Shown piece by piece: positions 9,458-17,741 of a stretch of 64,000 bases of DNA (position 1 is its first letter; every line of letters starts with the position of its first letter). A model generated the notes under the pieces. It made no database searches. It was not told the origin of the DNA and worked only from the letters and a program-made list of their open reading frames with translations. The translations under genes and the position numbers were made by a program. Source of the DNA: Hymenobacter citatus (lineage in GTDB: Bacteria; Bacteroidota; Bacteroidia; Cytophagales; Hymenobacteraceae); the NCBI RefSeq assembly GCF_014333615.1, contig NZ_JACSCY010000001.1, positions 372,001 to 436,000 of the forward strand, given 5' to 3'.

Positions 9458-10684
9458 ATGCCCGAAGCCGTTCCCCCCGGATTTGAGTCGTTGGCTGCGA
9501 GCCGCGCCTACTTCACGCAGGAATCGATGCTGGCCATCGAAACCCGCCGCCGCAAGCTGTTTATTGGGCTGCCGAAGGAATCGTCGTTGCAGGAAAACCG
9601 CATTTGCCTCACGCCCGAGGCGGTGAAGCACCTGGTAGAGGGCGGCCACGAGGTAGTAATTGAGAGCGGTGCCGGCGAGCCTAGCAAGTACTCCGACCAC
9701 GACTACTCCGAAGCGGGCGGCACCATTGCTTACTCGCCCAAGGAAGTCTACGAGGCCGATATCGTGCTGAAAGTAGCACCGCCTACCCTGGAGGAAGTGG
9801 AGCTGATGCGCCATGGCCAGACACTGATTTCGGCCCTGCAATTCGGCTCATTAACAGCGGAATACATCACGGCGCTGCTGCGCAAGAAAATCAACGCCAT
9901 CAGCTTCGAGCTGATCAAAGACCCCTCGGGGGCGCGGCCGGTGGTGCGGGCCATGTCCGAAATAGCAGGCTCCACCGTGATGCTGGTGGCGGCCGAGTAT
10001 CTGGCCCGCTCCAACGAGGGCAAGGGCGTGATTCTGGGCGGTATCACGGGCGTGCCGCCGTCGCAGGTGGTGATTTTGGGCGCTGGCACGGTGGCTGAGT
10101 ACGCCGCCCGCGCCGCTACGGGTTTGGGTGCCGAGGTGAAAGTGTTTGACAACCATCTCTATAAGCTGCGCCGCCTGAAAGAAAACCTGGGCACGCAGCT
10201 CTACACCAGCACCCTCGATACGTTTGCTCTCAGCCAGCAAATCCGCCGGGCCGATGTGGTGATTGGCGCCCTTAATGCCGAAGATGGCCGCGTGCCGTTT
10301 ATGGTGCCCGAGAGCATGATTGCCACGATGGCGCCCGGCTCGGTGGTGATTGATGTGAGCATTGACCAGGGCGGCTGTTTCGAAACCTCGGAGGTGACCA
10401 CGCACAACAAGCCGGTGTTCCGCAAGTACGATGTAATTCACTACTGCGTACCCAATATTGCTTCGCGGGTGCCGCGGACGGCTACCAATGCACTGAGCAA
10501 TATTTTTACGCCTATCATGCAGGAAATCAGTCAGAACGGCGGTATCAATGAAGTACTGTTCACCAACGAGCATTTTCGTTCGGGTGTGTACATCTACCGG
10601 GGCTCCCTCACGAATGCTACCATTGCCAAACGCTTTAATATGCGCTACAAGGAGCTAGGGTTGTTAATAGCGGTGCGTAACTAG
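9458..10684 (+). CDS. ald: Alanine dehydrogenase
   Basis: Cytosolic enzyme of 408 residues that interconverts L-alanine and pyruvate plus ammonia with NAD. The N-terminal domain keeps the family block IGLPKESSLQENRICLTPE, and the Rossmann nucleotide-binding motif is VVILGAGTVAEYAARAATG. The later block SVVIDVSIDQGGCFETSE and HYCVPNIASRVPRTAT are also typical. The protein is about 35 residues longer at the N-terminus than the classic Bacillus enzyme, a form common in Bacteroidota. The start at 9458 is the first ATG after the AT-rich repeats. Confidence 0.95.
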   Translation: MPEAVPPGFESLAASRAYFTQESMLAIETRRRKLFIGLPKESSLQENRICLTPEAVKHLVEGGHEVVIESGAGEPSKYSDHDYSEAGGTIAYSPKEVYEADIVLKVAPPTLEEVELMRHGQTLISALQFGSLTAEYITALLRKKINAISFELIKDPSGARPVVRAMSEIAGSTVMLVAAEYLARSNEGKGVILGGITGVPPSQVVILGAGTVAEYAARAATGLGAEVKVFDNHLYKLRRLKENLGTQLYTSTLDTFALSQQIRRADVVIGALNAEDGRVPFMVPESMIATMAPGSVVIDVSIDQGGCFETSEVTTHNKPVFRKYDVIHYCVPNIASRVPRTATNALSNIFTPIMQEISQNGGINEVLFTNEHFRSGVYIYRGSLTNATIAKRFNMRYKELGLLIAVRN

Positions 10685-10702
10685 CAGCTACTTGATTGGT
10701 AG

Positions 10703-10966
10703 CTAAGTTATACCCAAAGCTTTAAGCACACGTTCCTGGTCTGATAGGTCGCCTACTAGGCGGCGTACTAGGCCGGGGCTTTTTTTGAGCAGCATTGGCA
10801 CACCAATAAGGCCTGCCTGCTGCGCTTGCTCGGGATGCTGCTGCACATCAATCACCTCCAGCGTATACTGGCCAGCCAGGTGGCGGGCTGCTATCTGCTG
10901 AATGTTGGCCAGCGCCCGCGCCGACTTTGGCGAGTCGCCTGCCACAAATAGGTACAGCTCATACAT
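10703..10966 (-). CDS. kaiB: KaiB-family circadian-clock-like protein
   Basis: Small thioredoxin-like/KaiB-fold protein of 87 residues. It follows cyanobacterial KaiB along its whole length: YLFVAGDSPKSARAL near the start, YTLEVIDVQQHPEQA in the middle, and VRRLVGDLSDQERVL at the end. In cyanobacteria KaiB binds KaiC and competes with the kinase SasA. No kaiC or kaiA is in this window, so clock function is not shown. The frame also allows a GTG start at 10993; ATG at 10966 is preferred because the fold begins there. The gene follows the PAS histidine kinase by about 35 bases and is probably co-transcribed with it. Confidence 0.88.
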   Translation of the reverse strand: MYELYLFVAGDSPKSARALANIQQIAARHLAGQYTLEVIDVQQHPEQAQQAGLIGVPMLLKKSPGLVRRLVGDLSDQERVLKALGIT

Positions 10967-11001
10967 GGGCGCGGGGGTAGGAAACGGCGCCACACAGAAA
11001 G

Positions 11002-12870
11002 TCAGGCTTCTTCAAACCAGTGCAAAGTAAAGGTGGTGCCTTCGCCAATAGAGCTAGATACCTCCAGATGGCCGCCGCGAGAAGCAAGAATGCGTTGCAC
11101 CAGATATAGTCCTACCCCAGACCCGCCCACTTGCGGATGCTGCCGAACGAATGGCTGGAACGCGGTAGTCGGAGTCTTAGGAATAGTCAGTCCCAAGCCG
11201 TTGTCCTGCACCATCAGCACCGGTTGCTTATTAGCAGACAGGTAGCTACGCAGCGTAATGACCGGCGGGCGCTCGGGGTGCGCAAACTTGAGCGCGTTGC
11301 TAAGCAGGTTGTGCAGAATCGAGCGTAGGTTGGCCCGGCCATAGAGTAGAGTAGGGGCATCGGCTACCTCCACCTGAACAGTGGCATCGGAGGCCTGAAT
11401 CTGCGCGCGCAAACCCAGCAGCACTTCATCGGCAATATGGCGCAAGTCTAGTTGCTCCACCGGCGCCGAGAGGCCCCGCTGGTCCTGCACGGTGGCTGCC
11501 AGTTCCTGCAAGGTGCTGTCGAGCTGGCGCAACGAGTCGTCTACCATCGAGAGGAGTTGTTCCTCCTCGGGGTCGTCGAAGGTGGCACTACGGCGCAGCT
11601 CCTCAAACAAGCCGCGCAGGTTAAATAGTGGCTGCTTGAGGTCGTGGGAGGCGGTGTAGACGAAGGTGTCCAGGTCGCGGTTGGTGCGGGCCAGCTCGTC
11701 GTACTGCACTTGCAGCACCTCGCGGAGGCGGTGCTGGTCGTCTACGTCGGTGCAGGCGCCAAACCAGCGCGGGCCGCGCTCATCGGCCAATTGCCGCGCC
11801 CGGATGATGTGCCACCGATATTGCCCGTCGTGCCGACGCATCCGAAACAAGCCTTCAAACGGCTCGCCCATGGCCACGCTTTTCACCCACTGGCGGGCCG
11901 CTTCAGCCTGCTTGCGCGGTTCCAGCAGGTTCACCCAGCCGGTAGGGCCCAGTTCTTCTTTGGTCAGGCCCGAGTACTCGCCGGTGTAGTGGTTGTAGTA
12001 ATCAATGAAGCCCTCAGCCGTGGCTGTCCAGATCAGCTCTGGAATGCTGTCGGCCAGGAAGCGCAGCTCGGCCTCACCTCGGCGCAGGGCATCGGACAGC
12101 TCGCGTTGGTCGTGCACCTCCGTGAGGGCGCCGTGCCAGAACACGGGCCGGTCGGGGGCGTGCAGCTCAGGTAGGGCGCGACTCAGCATCCAGCGGTACT
12201 GGCCGTCGTGGCGACGCAGGCGGTACTCGTAGCTCCAGCCGGTGCCGGCCTTGCGGGCGGCATCGCCCTGGTAGAGCACCCGCAGTCGGTCGTCGGGGTG
12301 GATGAGCAGGGGCCAGATGGCATTCAGATCGGCCGTGGGGGGCTGGCCGGTGAAGTAGTACCACTGCGGACTCACGTATTCATACAAACCCTCGGCGTCG
12401 AGCGAAAACGTGATTTGAGGCACGGTTTCCGTCAGCACGCGCAGGCGGGCATCGAGGCGGCGGGTTTCCATGGCCAGCGTGTGGGCCCGCTGCCGGGCCT
12501 CCTCTTGCTGCGTCACATCCACGGCAAACAGCACCAGGCCGGTAATCTCTTGTGCATCATCGCGCACGGGCTCCAGCACCAGATCGTAGCAGCGCGATAC
12601 GGACTCCTTCCCATCTTGGGGGGGTAGGGGTAGGGAGCAGGCCTTGGCTACGTACGGAATACCCGTGTGGTATACCTGTTGGAGTACATCCACCAAATCA
12701 GAGGGAAGTACGCCGGGATGATCGGCCACACACTGGCCTTCTGCCACATCAGTGCCCAGCAACTCCTGCATCGCTTTGTTTAAATACCCATATCGCAGGT
12801 CGGGACCCTGTAAGGTAGCAACGCCGGCGGGCAAGTGATGCAGAAGGGCGTGAAGGTGTTGTTCACGCAT
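11002..12870 (-). CDS. Three-PAS-domain sensor histidine kinase
   Basis: Predicted cytosolic kinase of about 622 residues with no membrane segment. Three PAS-type domains follow one another (roughly 1-125, 140-265, 270-385; the second and third have the PAS_3-like RRHDGQYRW motif), then a HisKA domain with the phospho-accepting His in TASHDLKQPL, and an ATPase domain (N-box LHNLLSNALKFA, G1 DNGLGL, G2 GGSGVGLYLV). The frame is open far upstream, but that extension runs into the BLUF gene, so the ATG at 12870 is chosen. No response regulator adjoins it. Its neighbours are a BLUF photoreceptor gene upstream and kaiB downstream, which suggests a light-linked or clock-linked input. Confidence 0.9.
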   Translation of the reverse strand: MREQHLHALLHHLPAGVATLQGPDLRYGYLNKAMQELLGTDVAEGQCVADHPGVLPSDLVDVLQQVYHTGIPYVAKACSLPLPPQDGKESVSRCYDLVLEPVRDDAQEITGLVLFAVDVTQQEEARQRAHTLAMETRRLDARLRVLTETVPQITFSLDAEGLYEYVSPQWYYFTGQPPTADLNAIWPLLIHPDDRLRVLYQGDAARKAGTGWSYEYRLRRHDGQYRWMLSRALPELHAPDRPVFWHGALTEVHDQRELSDALRRGEAELRFLADSIPELIWTATAEGFIDYYNHYTGEYSGLTKEELGPTGWVNLLEPRKQAEAARQWVKSVAMGEPFEGLFRMRRHDGQYRWHIIRARQLADERGPRWFGACTDVDDQHRLREVLQVQYDELARTNRDLDTFVYTASHDLKQPLFNLRGLFEELRRSATFDDPEEEQLLSMVDDSLRQLDSTLQELAATVQDQRGLSAPVEQLDLRHIADEVLLGLRAQIQASDATVQVEVADAPTLLYGRANLRSILHNLLSNALKFAHPERPPVITLRSYLSANKQPVLMVQDNGLGLTIPKTPTTAFQPFVRQHPQVGGSGVGLYLVQRILASRGGHLEVSSSIGEGTTFTLHWFEEA

Positions 12871-12944
12871 AAAAAGGACAGGGTAGAGTGGCGGAAAGCA
12901 GAAAAGGTATATCGAATAAGCAGAATAGAGCCGTAAAGGTTCAG

Positions 12945-13412
12945 CTATGCGGAAGTAGGCCCAGGAAGCGATGGGAAAGCTGGCTCGGTAGACGGCCCAA
13001 AAACGGCCAGGCGAACCAACTCGATTAGCATGGCATCGGCAATGGTGAGCGTATCGGGTGGGGCGGGCACCCGGTCGGGCATCAGAAAGCCCTGTAGCTG
13101 CGAGAATCCGACACTCTCCAGCGGATGAAAGGCCATGTGCCACTCCGGAAAGCTCCGCACATCAATCGGTTTATCTATCAGCTTTTGCACGTGCGAATGG
13201 CGCCCATCGCGCTTGATGCGCTCGAAAAGGGCTTCCGTTATTTCTGGCTCACCCTCAAAGAGTTGGGCAATGTTGCCGTGGCTGTAAAAAAGAATGCCCG
13301 TGATGTGGTTTTTGCTATTATCACGGCGGCATTGCTCCAGGAGTTCGTGCAAATCCTGGTCGGTGAGCGGACGCACGGCCCGGCTGATGTACACGATGTG
13401 GTTCAGGTTCAT
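12945..13412 (-). CDS. BLUF-domain blue-light photoreceptor protein
   Basis: Soluble FAD-binding light sensor of about 155 residues. The BLUF domain covers residues 1-95: the key Tyr is in HIVYIS, the Asn in DNSKNHITGILFY, and the Gln that switches hydrogen bonding on illumination in NIAQLFEGE. The FPEWHMAF segment contains the usual Trp/Met site. A short C-terminal tail (about 60 residues) carries no domain I recognise, so the output must be through a partner protein. The frame extends 29 codons further upstream, but the domain begins at MNLNHIVYIS. The gene lies 74 bases before the PAS histidine kinase on the same strand, which is a plausible partner. Confidence 0.92.
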   Translation of the reverse strand: MNLNHIVYISRAVRPLTDQDLHELLEQCRRDNSKNHITGILFYSHGNIAQLFEGEPEITEALFERIKRDGRHSHVQKLIDKPIDVRSFPEWHMAFHPLESVGFSQLQGFLMPDRVPAPPDTLTIADAMLIELVRLAVFGPSTEPAFPSLPGPTSA

Positions 13413-13514
13413 GTGCCTACAACGGTTGAGCTTGAAGCTGAGTTGCGCGGTACTAGGCGCATTCAGCAACTGTTGCAAGGTAGGAAGCTTTCTGTTCAAA
13501 GGCGTTACGAGGCA

Positions 13515-14219
13515 TCAGCTGCCGCTAAACTGCCGCGCTACCAGAAAGGCTGCCGCGGCGGCCAACGCCCCGGTACCCGCCATTTTGAAGGCGCCCCATA
13601 CGGGCGGCTGACCCGTAAGCCGGCTTTTGAAATAGCCAAACAGCAACAGGCAAACTAGCGTCAGCCCCGCCGACCACAACAGGCCCAGGGCGGGAGTAGG
13701 AGTCACAAAGTAGGCGCTCAAGGGTATCAGCCCGCCCACGGCGTAGGCCAGGCTGATGGTAAAGGCGCTTTTGGGGGCCTGCTGCGGGTCGGGTTTTTCG
13801 AGGCCCAGCTCGTACTTCATCATGAAATCAACCCATAGCGTAGGGTTGGCGGTCAGCTCGCGCACGGCTGCTGCGCGGGTAGGGGCTGAGAGGCCCATGG
13901 CGGCCAGCAGCTCGTCTACCTCAGCCCGCTCCACGTCGGGTACTTCCTGCACTTCGCGCTGCTCGCGGGCGCGCTCGGCGGCGTAGTGCTCTATTTCGGT
14001 GCGGCCAGCTAGGTAGCCACCCAGGCCCATAGCAATGGAACCGGCCACAATTTCGGCCAGGCCAGCCGTAATAATCAGGCTGGACGACTGCACGGCCCCA
14101 CTGAGGCCGGCCGCCAGCGCAAAGGGCACCGTCAGGCCATCGGAAAGGCCAATCACGACGTCTTGCAGAATAGCGGAGCTGGTCAGGTGCTGCTCGGGAT
14201 GCGGCGTGGTAGTAGGCAT
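13515..14219 (-). CDS. VIT1/CCC1-family metal transporter
   Basis: Membrane protein of 234 residues in the vacuolar iron transporter family, which moves Fe2+ or Mn2+. The first helix pair carries the family block VVIGLSDGLTVPFALAAGLSGA and IAMGLGGYLAGRTE. A soluble helical metal-binding insert follows (about 80-140, EREQREVQEVPDVERAEVDE). Three C-terminal helices end at about 230 (AYAVGGLIPLSAYF, LLWSAGLTLVCLLLFGY, AGTGALAAAAAFLVAR). The stop lies about 100 bases before the BLUF start on the same strand, so loose co-transcription is possible but not shown. Confidence 0.9.
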   Translation of the reverse strand: MPTTTPHPEQHLTSSAILQDVVIGLSDGLTVPFALAAGLSGAVQSSSLIITAGLAEIVAGSIAMGLGGYLAGRTEIEHYAAERAREQREVQEVPDVERAEVDELLAAMGLSAPTRAAAVRELTANPTLWVDFMMKYELGLEKPDPQQAPKSAFTISLAYAVGGLIPLSAYFVTPTPALGLLWSAGLTLVCLLLFGYFKSRLTGQPPVWGAFKMAGTGALAAAAAFLVARQFSGS

Positions 14220-14284
14220 TGGGTAGAGGAAAAAGGGAGTCAGAATGTTCCAAGTGCTTACCGCCTCTAACCAACAGCTACCAT

Positions 14285-15550
14285 CTACGGCATCGTAAAC
14301 GACAAATCGGCGCTGATGATGTTGGCCGTGAGGCCGGTGGTCTGGCGGTAGTAGGCGTAGCGCAGGTCCAGGGCCTTGAACTTGGTAACGCCGCGCCCAA
14401 ACGGCGTTTTGAACCGCCCGATACCGTACACCGGCGAGTAGCGCAGCCCCAGCCCTACCTTGTTGGCCGAGAAATCGGCCAGGTCGTAGTCGGAGGTGTA
14501 GTAGGTGTCGGTGATGGAGTGCGCGAGGTAGGGCGCGAAGTACTTAGCGGCCGTTTGGGTGTGGAAGCGGTAAAACGGGTACAGCACGAAGAACGGCGTC
14601 AGCTTCACCGGGGTTTCCACTTCCAGCGTGTGGGCCGTAATGCCGAAATTGTCGTTGTAGAAGCGGTAGAAGCCACGCACCTGCACCAGGTCGGTGGCGT
14701 AGTAGGTCAGGCGCAGGCCCACAGGGTATTTGTAGCGTTGGCGGGGTAGCAGCTCGGTGCGGGCCGTGCCCAGGGCGCCGCCCGTTTCGCGGAAGTACAC
14801 CCGATGAAACGGCGTGCTGAGCAGGCCGCGCTGGGCTACCAGCTCGGTGCTGACGGCCAGTTGCAGGCGCCGCGTGAGCACCTGGGAATACACAATATTG
14901 AGGTTGTAGCTCTGGCGCGAGTCGAAGCCCGAGCCGTGCTCCTGGCCCCCGCCCACGCGTAGCTCAGCGGGCCGGATGAGGGTAGCCCGGTCGAAGAAGG
15001 CCTGCGCCGCCACGCTCAACTCACGGTTGCCGTTGCGCGAGCTGTGCGCCCACGAGCCGGTAATGTTCACCGAGCGGTAGTCGTACTCCTTGGACGCGCC
15101 CCCGCCAAAGCCAACGATAGTCCGCTTGTCCGCCAACTGGCGCGAGTAGCCCAGGTCGAGGTGGTAGCGGGCATCGTGCGACGAGGGCGAGGACAGCACC
15201 TGGTCGATGCGGTCGGTGGATGCCGAAGCGTAGTAATCTACCCCCAGGTTGGCCGACACGCGCGTGGCCGAGTCCAGCGGCACGTTCAGGATGATAGTGG
15301 GTGTGAGGTCGGTGAGCTTCTGCGTGCCGATGCCGCCCTGCACGGCGCCGTGGTTGCCATCCTGCTCGTAGTAGCTCATCAGAATGTTCACCTCCGTTTC
15401 GCCGTGGTTGCTGGGGTTAGGCGGGCTGGGGGCCGGGCTGGGCGCCCCGTAGCCATCTACCCGGTTGGGGGTAGGGGTAGCCTGCGCCCACAGCAGGGTA
15501 GGAAGCAAGGTCAGCGAAACAACCGTCAGCGACACGTAAAAAACACGCAT
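14285..15550 (-). CDS. DUF3570-family outer-membrane-type protein
   Basis: Exported protein of about 421 residues with a signal peptide (MRVFYVSLTVVSLTLLPTLL, ending WAQ) and a body of alternating aromatic beta-strands, consistent with a barrel. The sequence SYYEQDGNHGAVQGGIGTQ near residue 70 and LDLRYAYYRQTTGLTANIIS near the end fit the DUF3570 family. I recognise the set DUF3570, DUF4266, ApbE, thioredoxin as a recurring neighbourhood, though its biochemical purpose is not settled to my knowledge. It lies last in the leftward run, separated from the DUF4266 gene by a 225-base gap that is mostly hairpins. The upstream frame extension of 13 codons is ignored because the signal peptide starts at 15550. 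Confidence 0.82.
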   Translation of the reverse strand: MRVFYVSLTVVSLTLLPTLLWAQATPTPNRVDGYGAPSPAPSPPNPSNHGETEVNILMSYYEQDGNHGAVQGGIGTQKLTDLTPTIILNVPLDSATRVSANLGVDYYASASTDRIDQVLSSPSSHDARYHLDLGYSRQLADKRTIVGFGGGASKEYDYRSVNITGSWAHSSRNGNRELSVAAQAFFDRATLIRPAELRVGGGQEHGSGFDSRQSYNLNIVYSQVLTRRLQLAVSTELVAQRGLLSTPFHRVYFRETGGALGTARTELLPRQRYKYPVGLRLTYYATDLVQVRGFYRFYNDNFGITAHTLEVETPVKLTPFFVLYPFYRFHTQTAAKYFAPYLAHSITDTYYTSDYDLADFSANKVGLGLRYSPVYGIGRFKTPFGRGVTKFKALDLRYAYYRQTTGLTANIISADLSFTMP

Positions 15551-15585
15551 TCTTTGTTTATGAATTATGAAGTATGACACCGCTC

Positions 15586-15734
15586 GCACTCGCTCGGCTG
15601 TGCCGAGTGAGGTCTACGCTCCAGCAGCTCTGCTGCGCGCGTCTGCCCGGCGTATGGTTTGTGCAAGCGGCGCGGCCGGATTCGGGGCAGAGCCCCTCAA
15701 GCATAGTCCTCACTCGGCGCAGCCGAGCGAGTGC
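15586..15734. repeat. Multi-hairpin palindromic element between DUF4266 and DUF3570 genes
   Basis: Outer arms of 27 bases (15586-15612 and 15708-15734) pair with one mismatch, and each arm can also fold on itself (CGGCTGTGCCG). The 95-base interior holds further small hairpins (CAGCAGCTCTGCTG, GGGGCAGAGCCCC). It sits inside a likely operon, so it may reduce transcription into the DUF3570 gene or process the message. Confidence 0.75.
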
Positions 15735-15775
15735 AGTAACTGCGGCGCTTCAAACAGCTTAAATGATACGCCTCT

Positions 15776-16015
15776 TTAATTACACCCGCAGCCGCCGCCT
15801 ACCTTGCCGCCGTTGGCGCCGCCGGCGCCCTCGCGGTAGCTCTCGAAGTTGGTTTCGTAGACCTCCACGCGCTTGTTGGCGAGCTTCATGTCCTCGTCGT
15901 TGAGGTACATTTTCTGGTAGGCCGCCACCGATACGCAACTGCTCAGGCCACTGCTGAGTAGGAGAGCAGCCAGTGCCAGGCGAAGCGGGGTGGTATAAGA
16001 GGCAAGTGCTTTCAT
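15776..16015 (-). CDS. DUF4266-family small lipoprotein
   Basis: Lipoprotein of 79 residues. The signal peptide ends at LSSC (Cys27), then CVSVAAYQKMYLNDEDM and a charged helix, and the chain ends in a glycine-rich tail with a CGC triad (GGGCGCN). This tail and the KMYLNDEDM block are typical of DUF4266. The start codon overlaps the stop of the ApbE gene by 4 bases (ATGA), which argues for translational coupling. Because ApbE proteins attach FMN to exported partners, this lipoprotein or the DUF3570 protein may take part in extracytoplasmic electron transfer. No classic SGAT-type flavinylation site is visible in it, so that role is inference. Confidence 0.85.
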   Translation of the reverse strand: MKALASYTTPLRLALAALLLSSGLSSCVSVAAYQKMYLNDEDMKLANKRVEVYETNFESYREGAGGANGGKVGGGCGCN

Positions 16016-17088
16016 GGGCGGGCGGCGGTAGGCGCCGATGGCTGAGTGGAGTAATAATTGGTTTGCAGGCGCTTGGACGTGAGCGTGCGGCCGTCGTTGG
16101 TAATCAGGGCGCAGTCCACGTTTTGCAAGCGGTTGATAAAGGCCAGGCCGGCCTCAGGGCCTTTCACGAACACTACCTCATCCAGCCCGTCGGCCAGCTC
16201 TACATCGGGGCAAATGATGGTGACCGAGCGCAGGCCCGTGGCCGGGTAGCCCGTATGTGGGTCGATGATGTGGCCGTAGTAGCGCCCGCCCACCGTGAAA
16301 TACTGCTCGTAGTTGCCGGCCGTTACTACGGCCACGTCCGTCACCGTGAGCCACGACGACACCGACTGCGGGAAGGCCGGGTCGCCGATGGCAATGCGCC
16401 ACAGCGAGCCATCGGCCTGCTTGCCCCAGCACGACACGTCGCCGGAACCGTTGATGAGGCCACCTTGGATGCCCATTTGCCGCATCAGGGCCTGGGCGCG
16501 GCGCACACCGTAGCCTTGCAGAATGCCGGCTAGGTTCAGGCGCATGCCCTTGTCTTGCAGCATCACGGAATGTTGGGCCGGGTCGAGGAGGACCTTGCGG
16601 TAGTTGATGCGGCGCACGGAGGCGCGCACCGTGGCCGAGTCGGGTAGGGCGGCGTGCTCCTGCCGGTCGAACTTGTAGATTTTCTCGCCCCCGGCAAAGG
16701 TGATGTCAAAGGCGCCGTCGCTGAGGGCCGAGAGCTTGAGCGTGCGCGCAATCAGGTCGTACACCTCCTGGGCTACCACCACCGGGTGCAGGCCGGCGGC
16801 GCGGTTGATCTGCGTGATCTGCGAAGTGGAGTCCCAGTAGGAGCAAAGCCGGTCGATGCGCTGCGCCTCCCGAATGCCCGCCCGCACGGCCCGCCACGCC
16901 AGCGAGTCATCCGACGAAACGGCGGTGAACGTGAAGTGCGAGCCCATGAGGTGGGCCGAGCGGGTGAAGTTGCGCGAGGTAGGCGCGGGCGCTTGAGCCA
17001 CGGCGGCACGGCCGGCCAGCAAGCACAGCAGCACAGCCAGCAGCCGAAATACGTTGGGTAGGGCGCAGGGGCGGGAGGCGAGGCGCAC
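16012..17088 (-). CDS. apbE: FAD:protein FMN transferase (ApbE family)
   Basis: Exported enzyme of 358 residues that transfers FMN from FAD to a Thr/Ser of extracytoplasmic proteins. A signal peptide (VFRLLAVLLCLLAGRAAVAQ) is followed by the ApbE fold: MGSHFTFTAV, INRAAGLHPV, LSDGAFDITFAG, INGSGDVSCWG, and the metal/FAD segment YYGHIIDPHTGYPA. One odd point is that the usual LGGIAKGYA loop reads LAGILQGYG, with the Lys replaced by Gln. It starts with GTG, since no ATG precedes the signal peptide in frame. The gene begins 5 bases after the thioredoxin stop and overlaps the DUF4266 gene, so these three form a tight operon. Confidence 0.93.
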   Translation of the reverse strand: MRLASRPCALPNVFRLLAVLLCLLAGRAAVAQAPAPTSRNFTRSAHLMGSHFTFTAVSSDDSLAWRAVRAGIREAQRIDRLCSYWDSTSQITQINRAAGLHPVVVAQEVYDLIARTLKLSALSDGAFDITFAGGEKIYKFDRQEHAALPDSATVRASVRRINYRKVLLDPAQHSVMLQDKGMRLNLAGILQGYGVRRAQALMRQMGIQGGLINGSGDVSCWGKQADGSLWRIAIGDPAFPQSVSSWLTVTDVAVVTAGNYEQYFTVGGRYYGHIIDPHTGYPATGLRSVTIICPDVELADGLDEVVFVKGPEAGLAFINRLQNVDCALITNDGRTLTSKRLQTNYYSTQPSAPTAARP

Positions 17089-17093
17089 GCGGC

Positions 17094-17552
17094 TTAGTGT
17101 TGGGCCAGAAGTTGGGAGAGGTAGGCATCGTAGGCGGCGGGGCCACCGGCGCGGTAGCCGGTTTTGGCCAGCACCTTGCCTTCGGGCGAGAGCAGCACTA
17201 CCAACGGAAACGCGCCCTCCTGGTTGAGCCGCGCGGCGGCCTGCTCGTTGAGCTGCGTTTGGGCGGCCGGCAGCTTGTTTTTGCGGCTCCTCGGAAAGTC
17301 GAAGCGAGCCAGCACCAGCTTGTCCTGGGCGTAGCGCGTGAATTCCGGCTGATCAAACACTTCCTGCTTCAGCATAATGCAGGGCTTGCACCAGTCGGAG
17401 CCCGAAAAAACGACCAACACGGGCTTGTTGGCCGCTTTGGCTTGTTGCAGCGCGGCCGAAAGGTCGGAGTGCCAGGCGAGGGGGGTAGGGGCCTGAGCCG
17501 CGGCGGCCCAAGTGGTCAGAAACAGCAGCAGGGAGAGAACAAGCGTACGCAT
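17094..17552 (-). CDS. Exported thioredoxin-family protein
   Basis: Secreted or periplasmic thioredoxin-fold protein of 152 residues. A signal peptide (MRTLVLSLLLFLTTWAAAAQ) precedes a DUF899/thioredoxin_7-like domain with the active site WCKPC (Cys55, Cys58) in FSGSDWCKPCIMLKQEVF, and the cis-proline region FPLVVLLSPEG. It is the first gene of the operon with apbE and the DUF4266 lipoprotein, so it may keep cysteines of the partner (for example the CGC tail) reduced. An upstream extension of 19 codons in frame lacks a signal peptide and is not used. Confidence 0.92.
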   Translation of the reverse strand: MRTLVLSLLLFLTTWAAAAQAPTPLAWHSDLSAALQQAKAANKPVLVVFSGSDWCKPCIMLKQEVFDQPEFTRYAQDKLVLARFDFPRSRKNKLPAAQTQLNEQAAARLNQEGAFPLVVLLSPEGKVLAKTGYRAGGPAAYDAYLSQLLAQH

Positions 17553-17613
17553 GGTCAGGAAACGTGAGGCGAAAATGCGAGAGAGTAAGGATACGATATT
17601 TGAACGCACAACA

Positions 17614-17724
17614 TTCTATAAATAGACCCGGGCGCACCATTCTTAAGTTGATTTTAAGAATTGCGCGCCCGGGTCTATTTATAGAACGGTGTAGAGACGT
17701 AACGATGCGTCTCTACGCCGTTCT
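17614..17724. repeat. Two adjacent intergenic palindromes
   Basis: The first has 33-base arms (17614-17646 and 17654-17686, core TATAAATAGACCCGGGCGC) with a few central mismatches and a 7-base loop. The second, partly overlapping, has 17-base arms (17683-17699 and 17708-17724, core GTAGAGACG) with one mismatch. Together they fill the space between the dps-like gene and the thioredoxin gene and may act as a terminator for the former. Confidence 0.8.
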
Positions 17725-17741
17725 ATTGGCAGAATAGCCCC

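Noticed and set aside
10967..10993. GTG start for kaiB
   Set aside because: Possible, but the KaiB fold begins at the downstream ATG (MYELYLFVAG) and the extra residues are Pro-rich.
12871..13143. Upstream extension of the PAS kinase frame
   Set aside because: It overlaps the BLUF coding region in another frame and encodes no domain; the PAS domain begins after the ATG at 12870.
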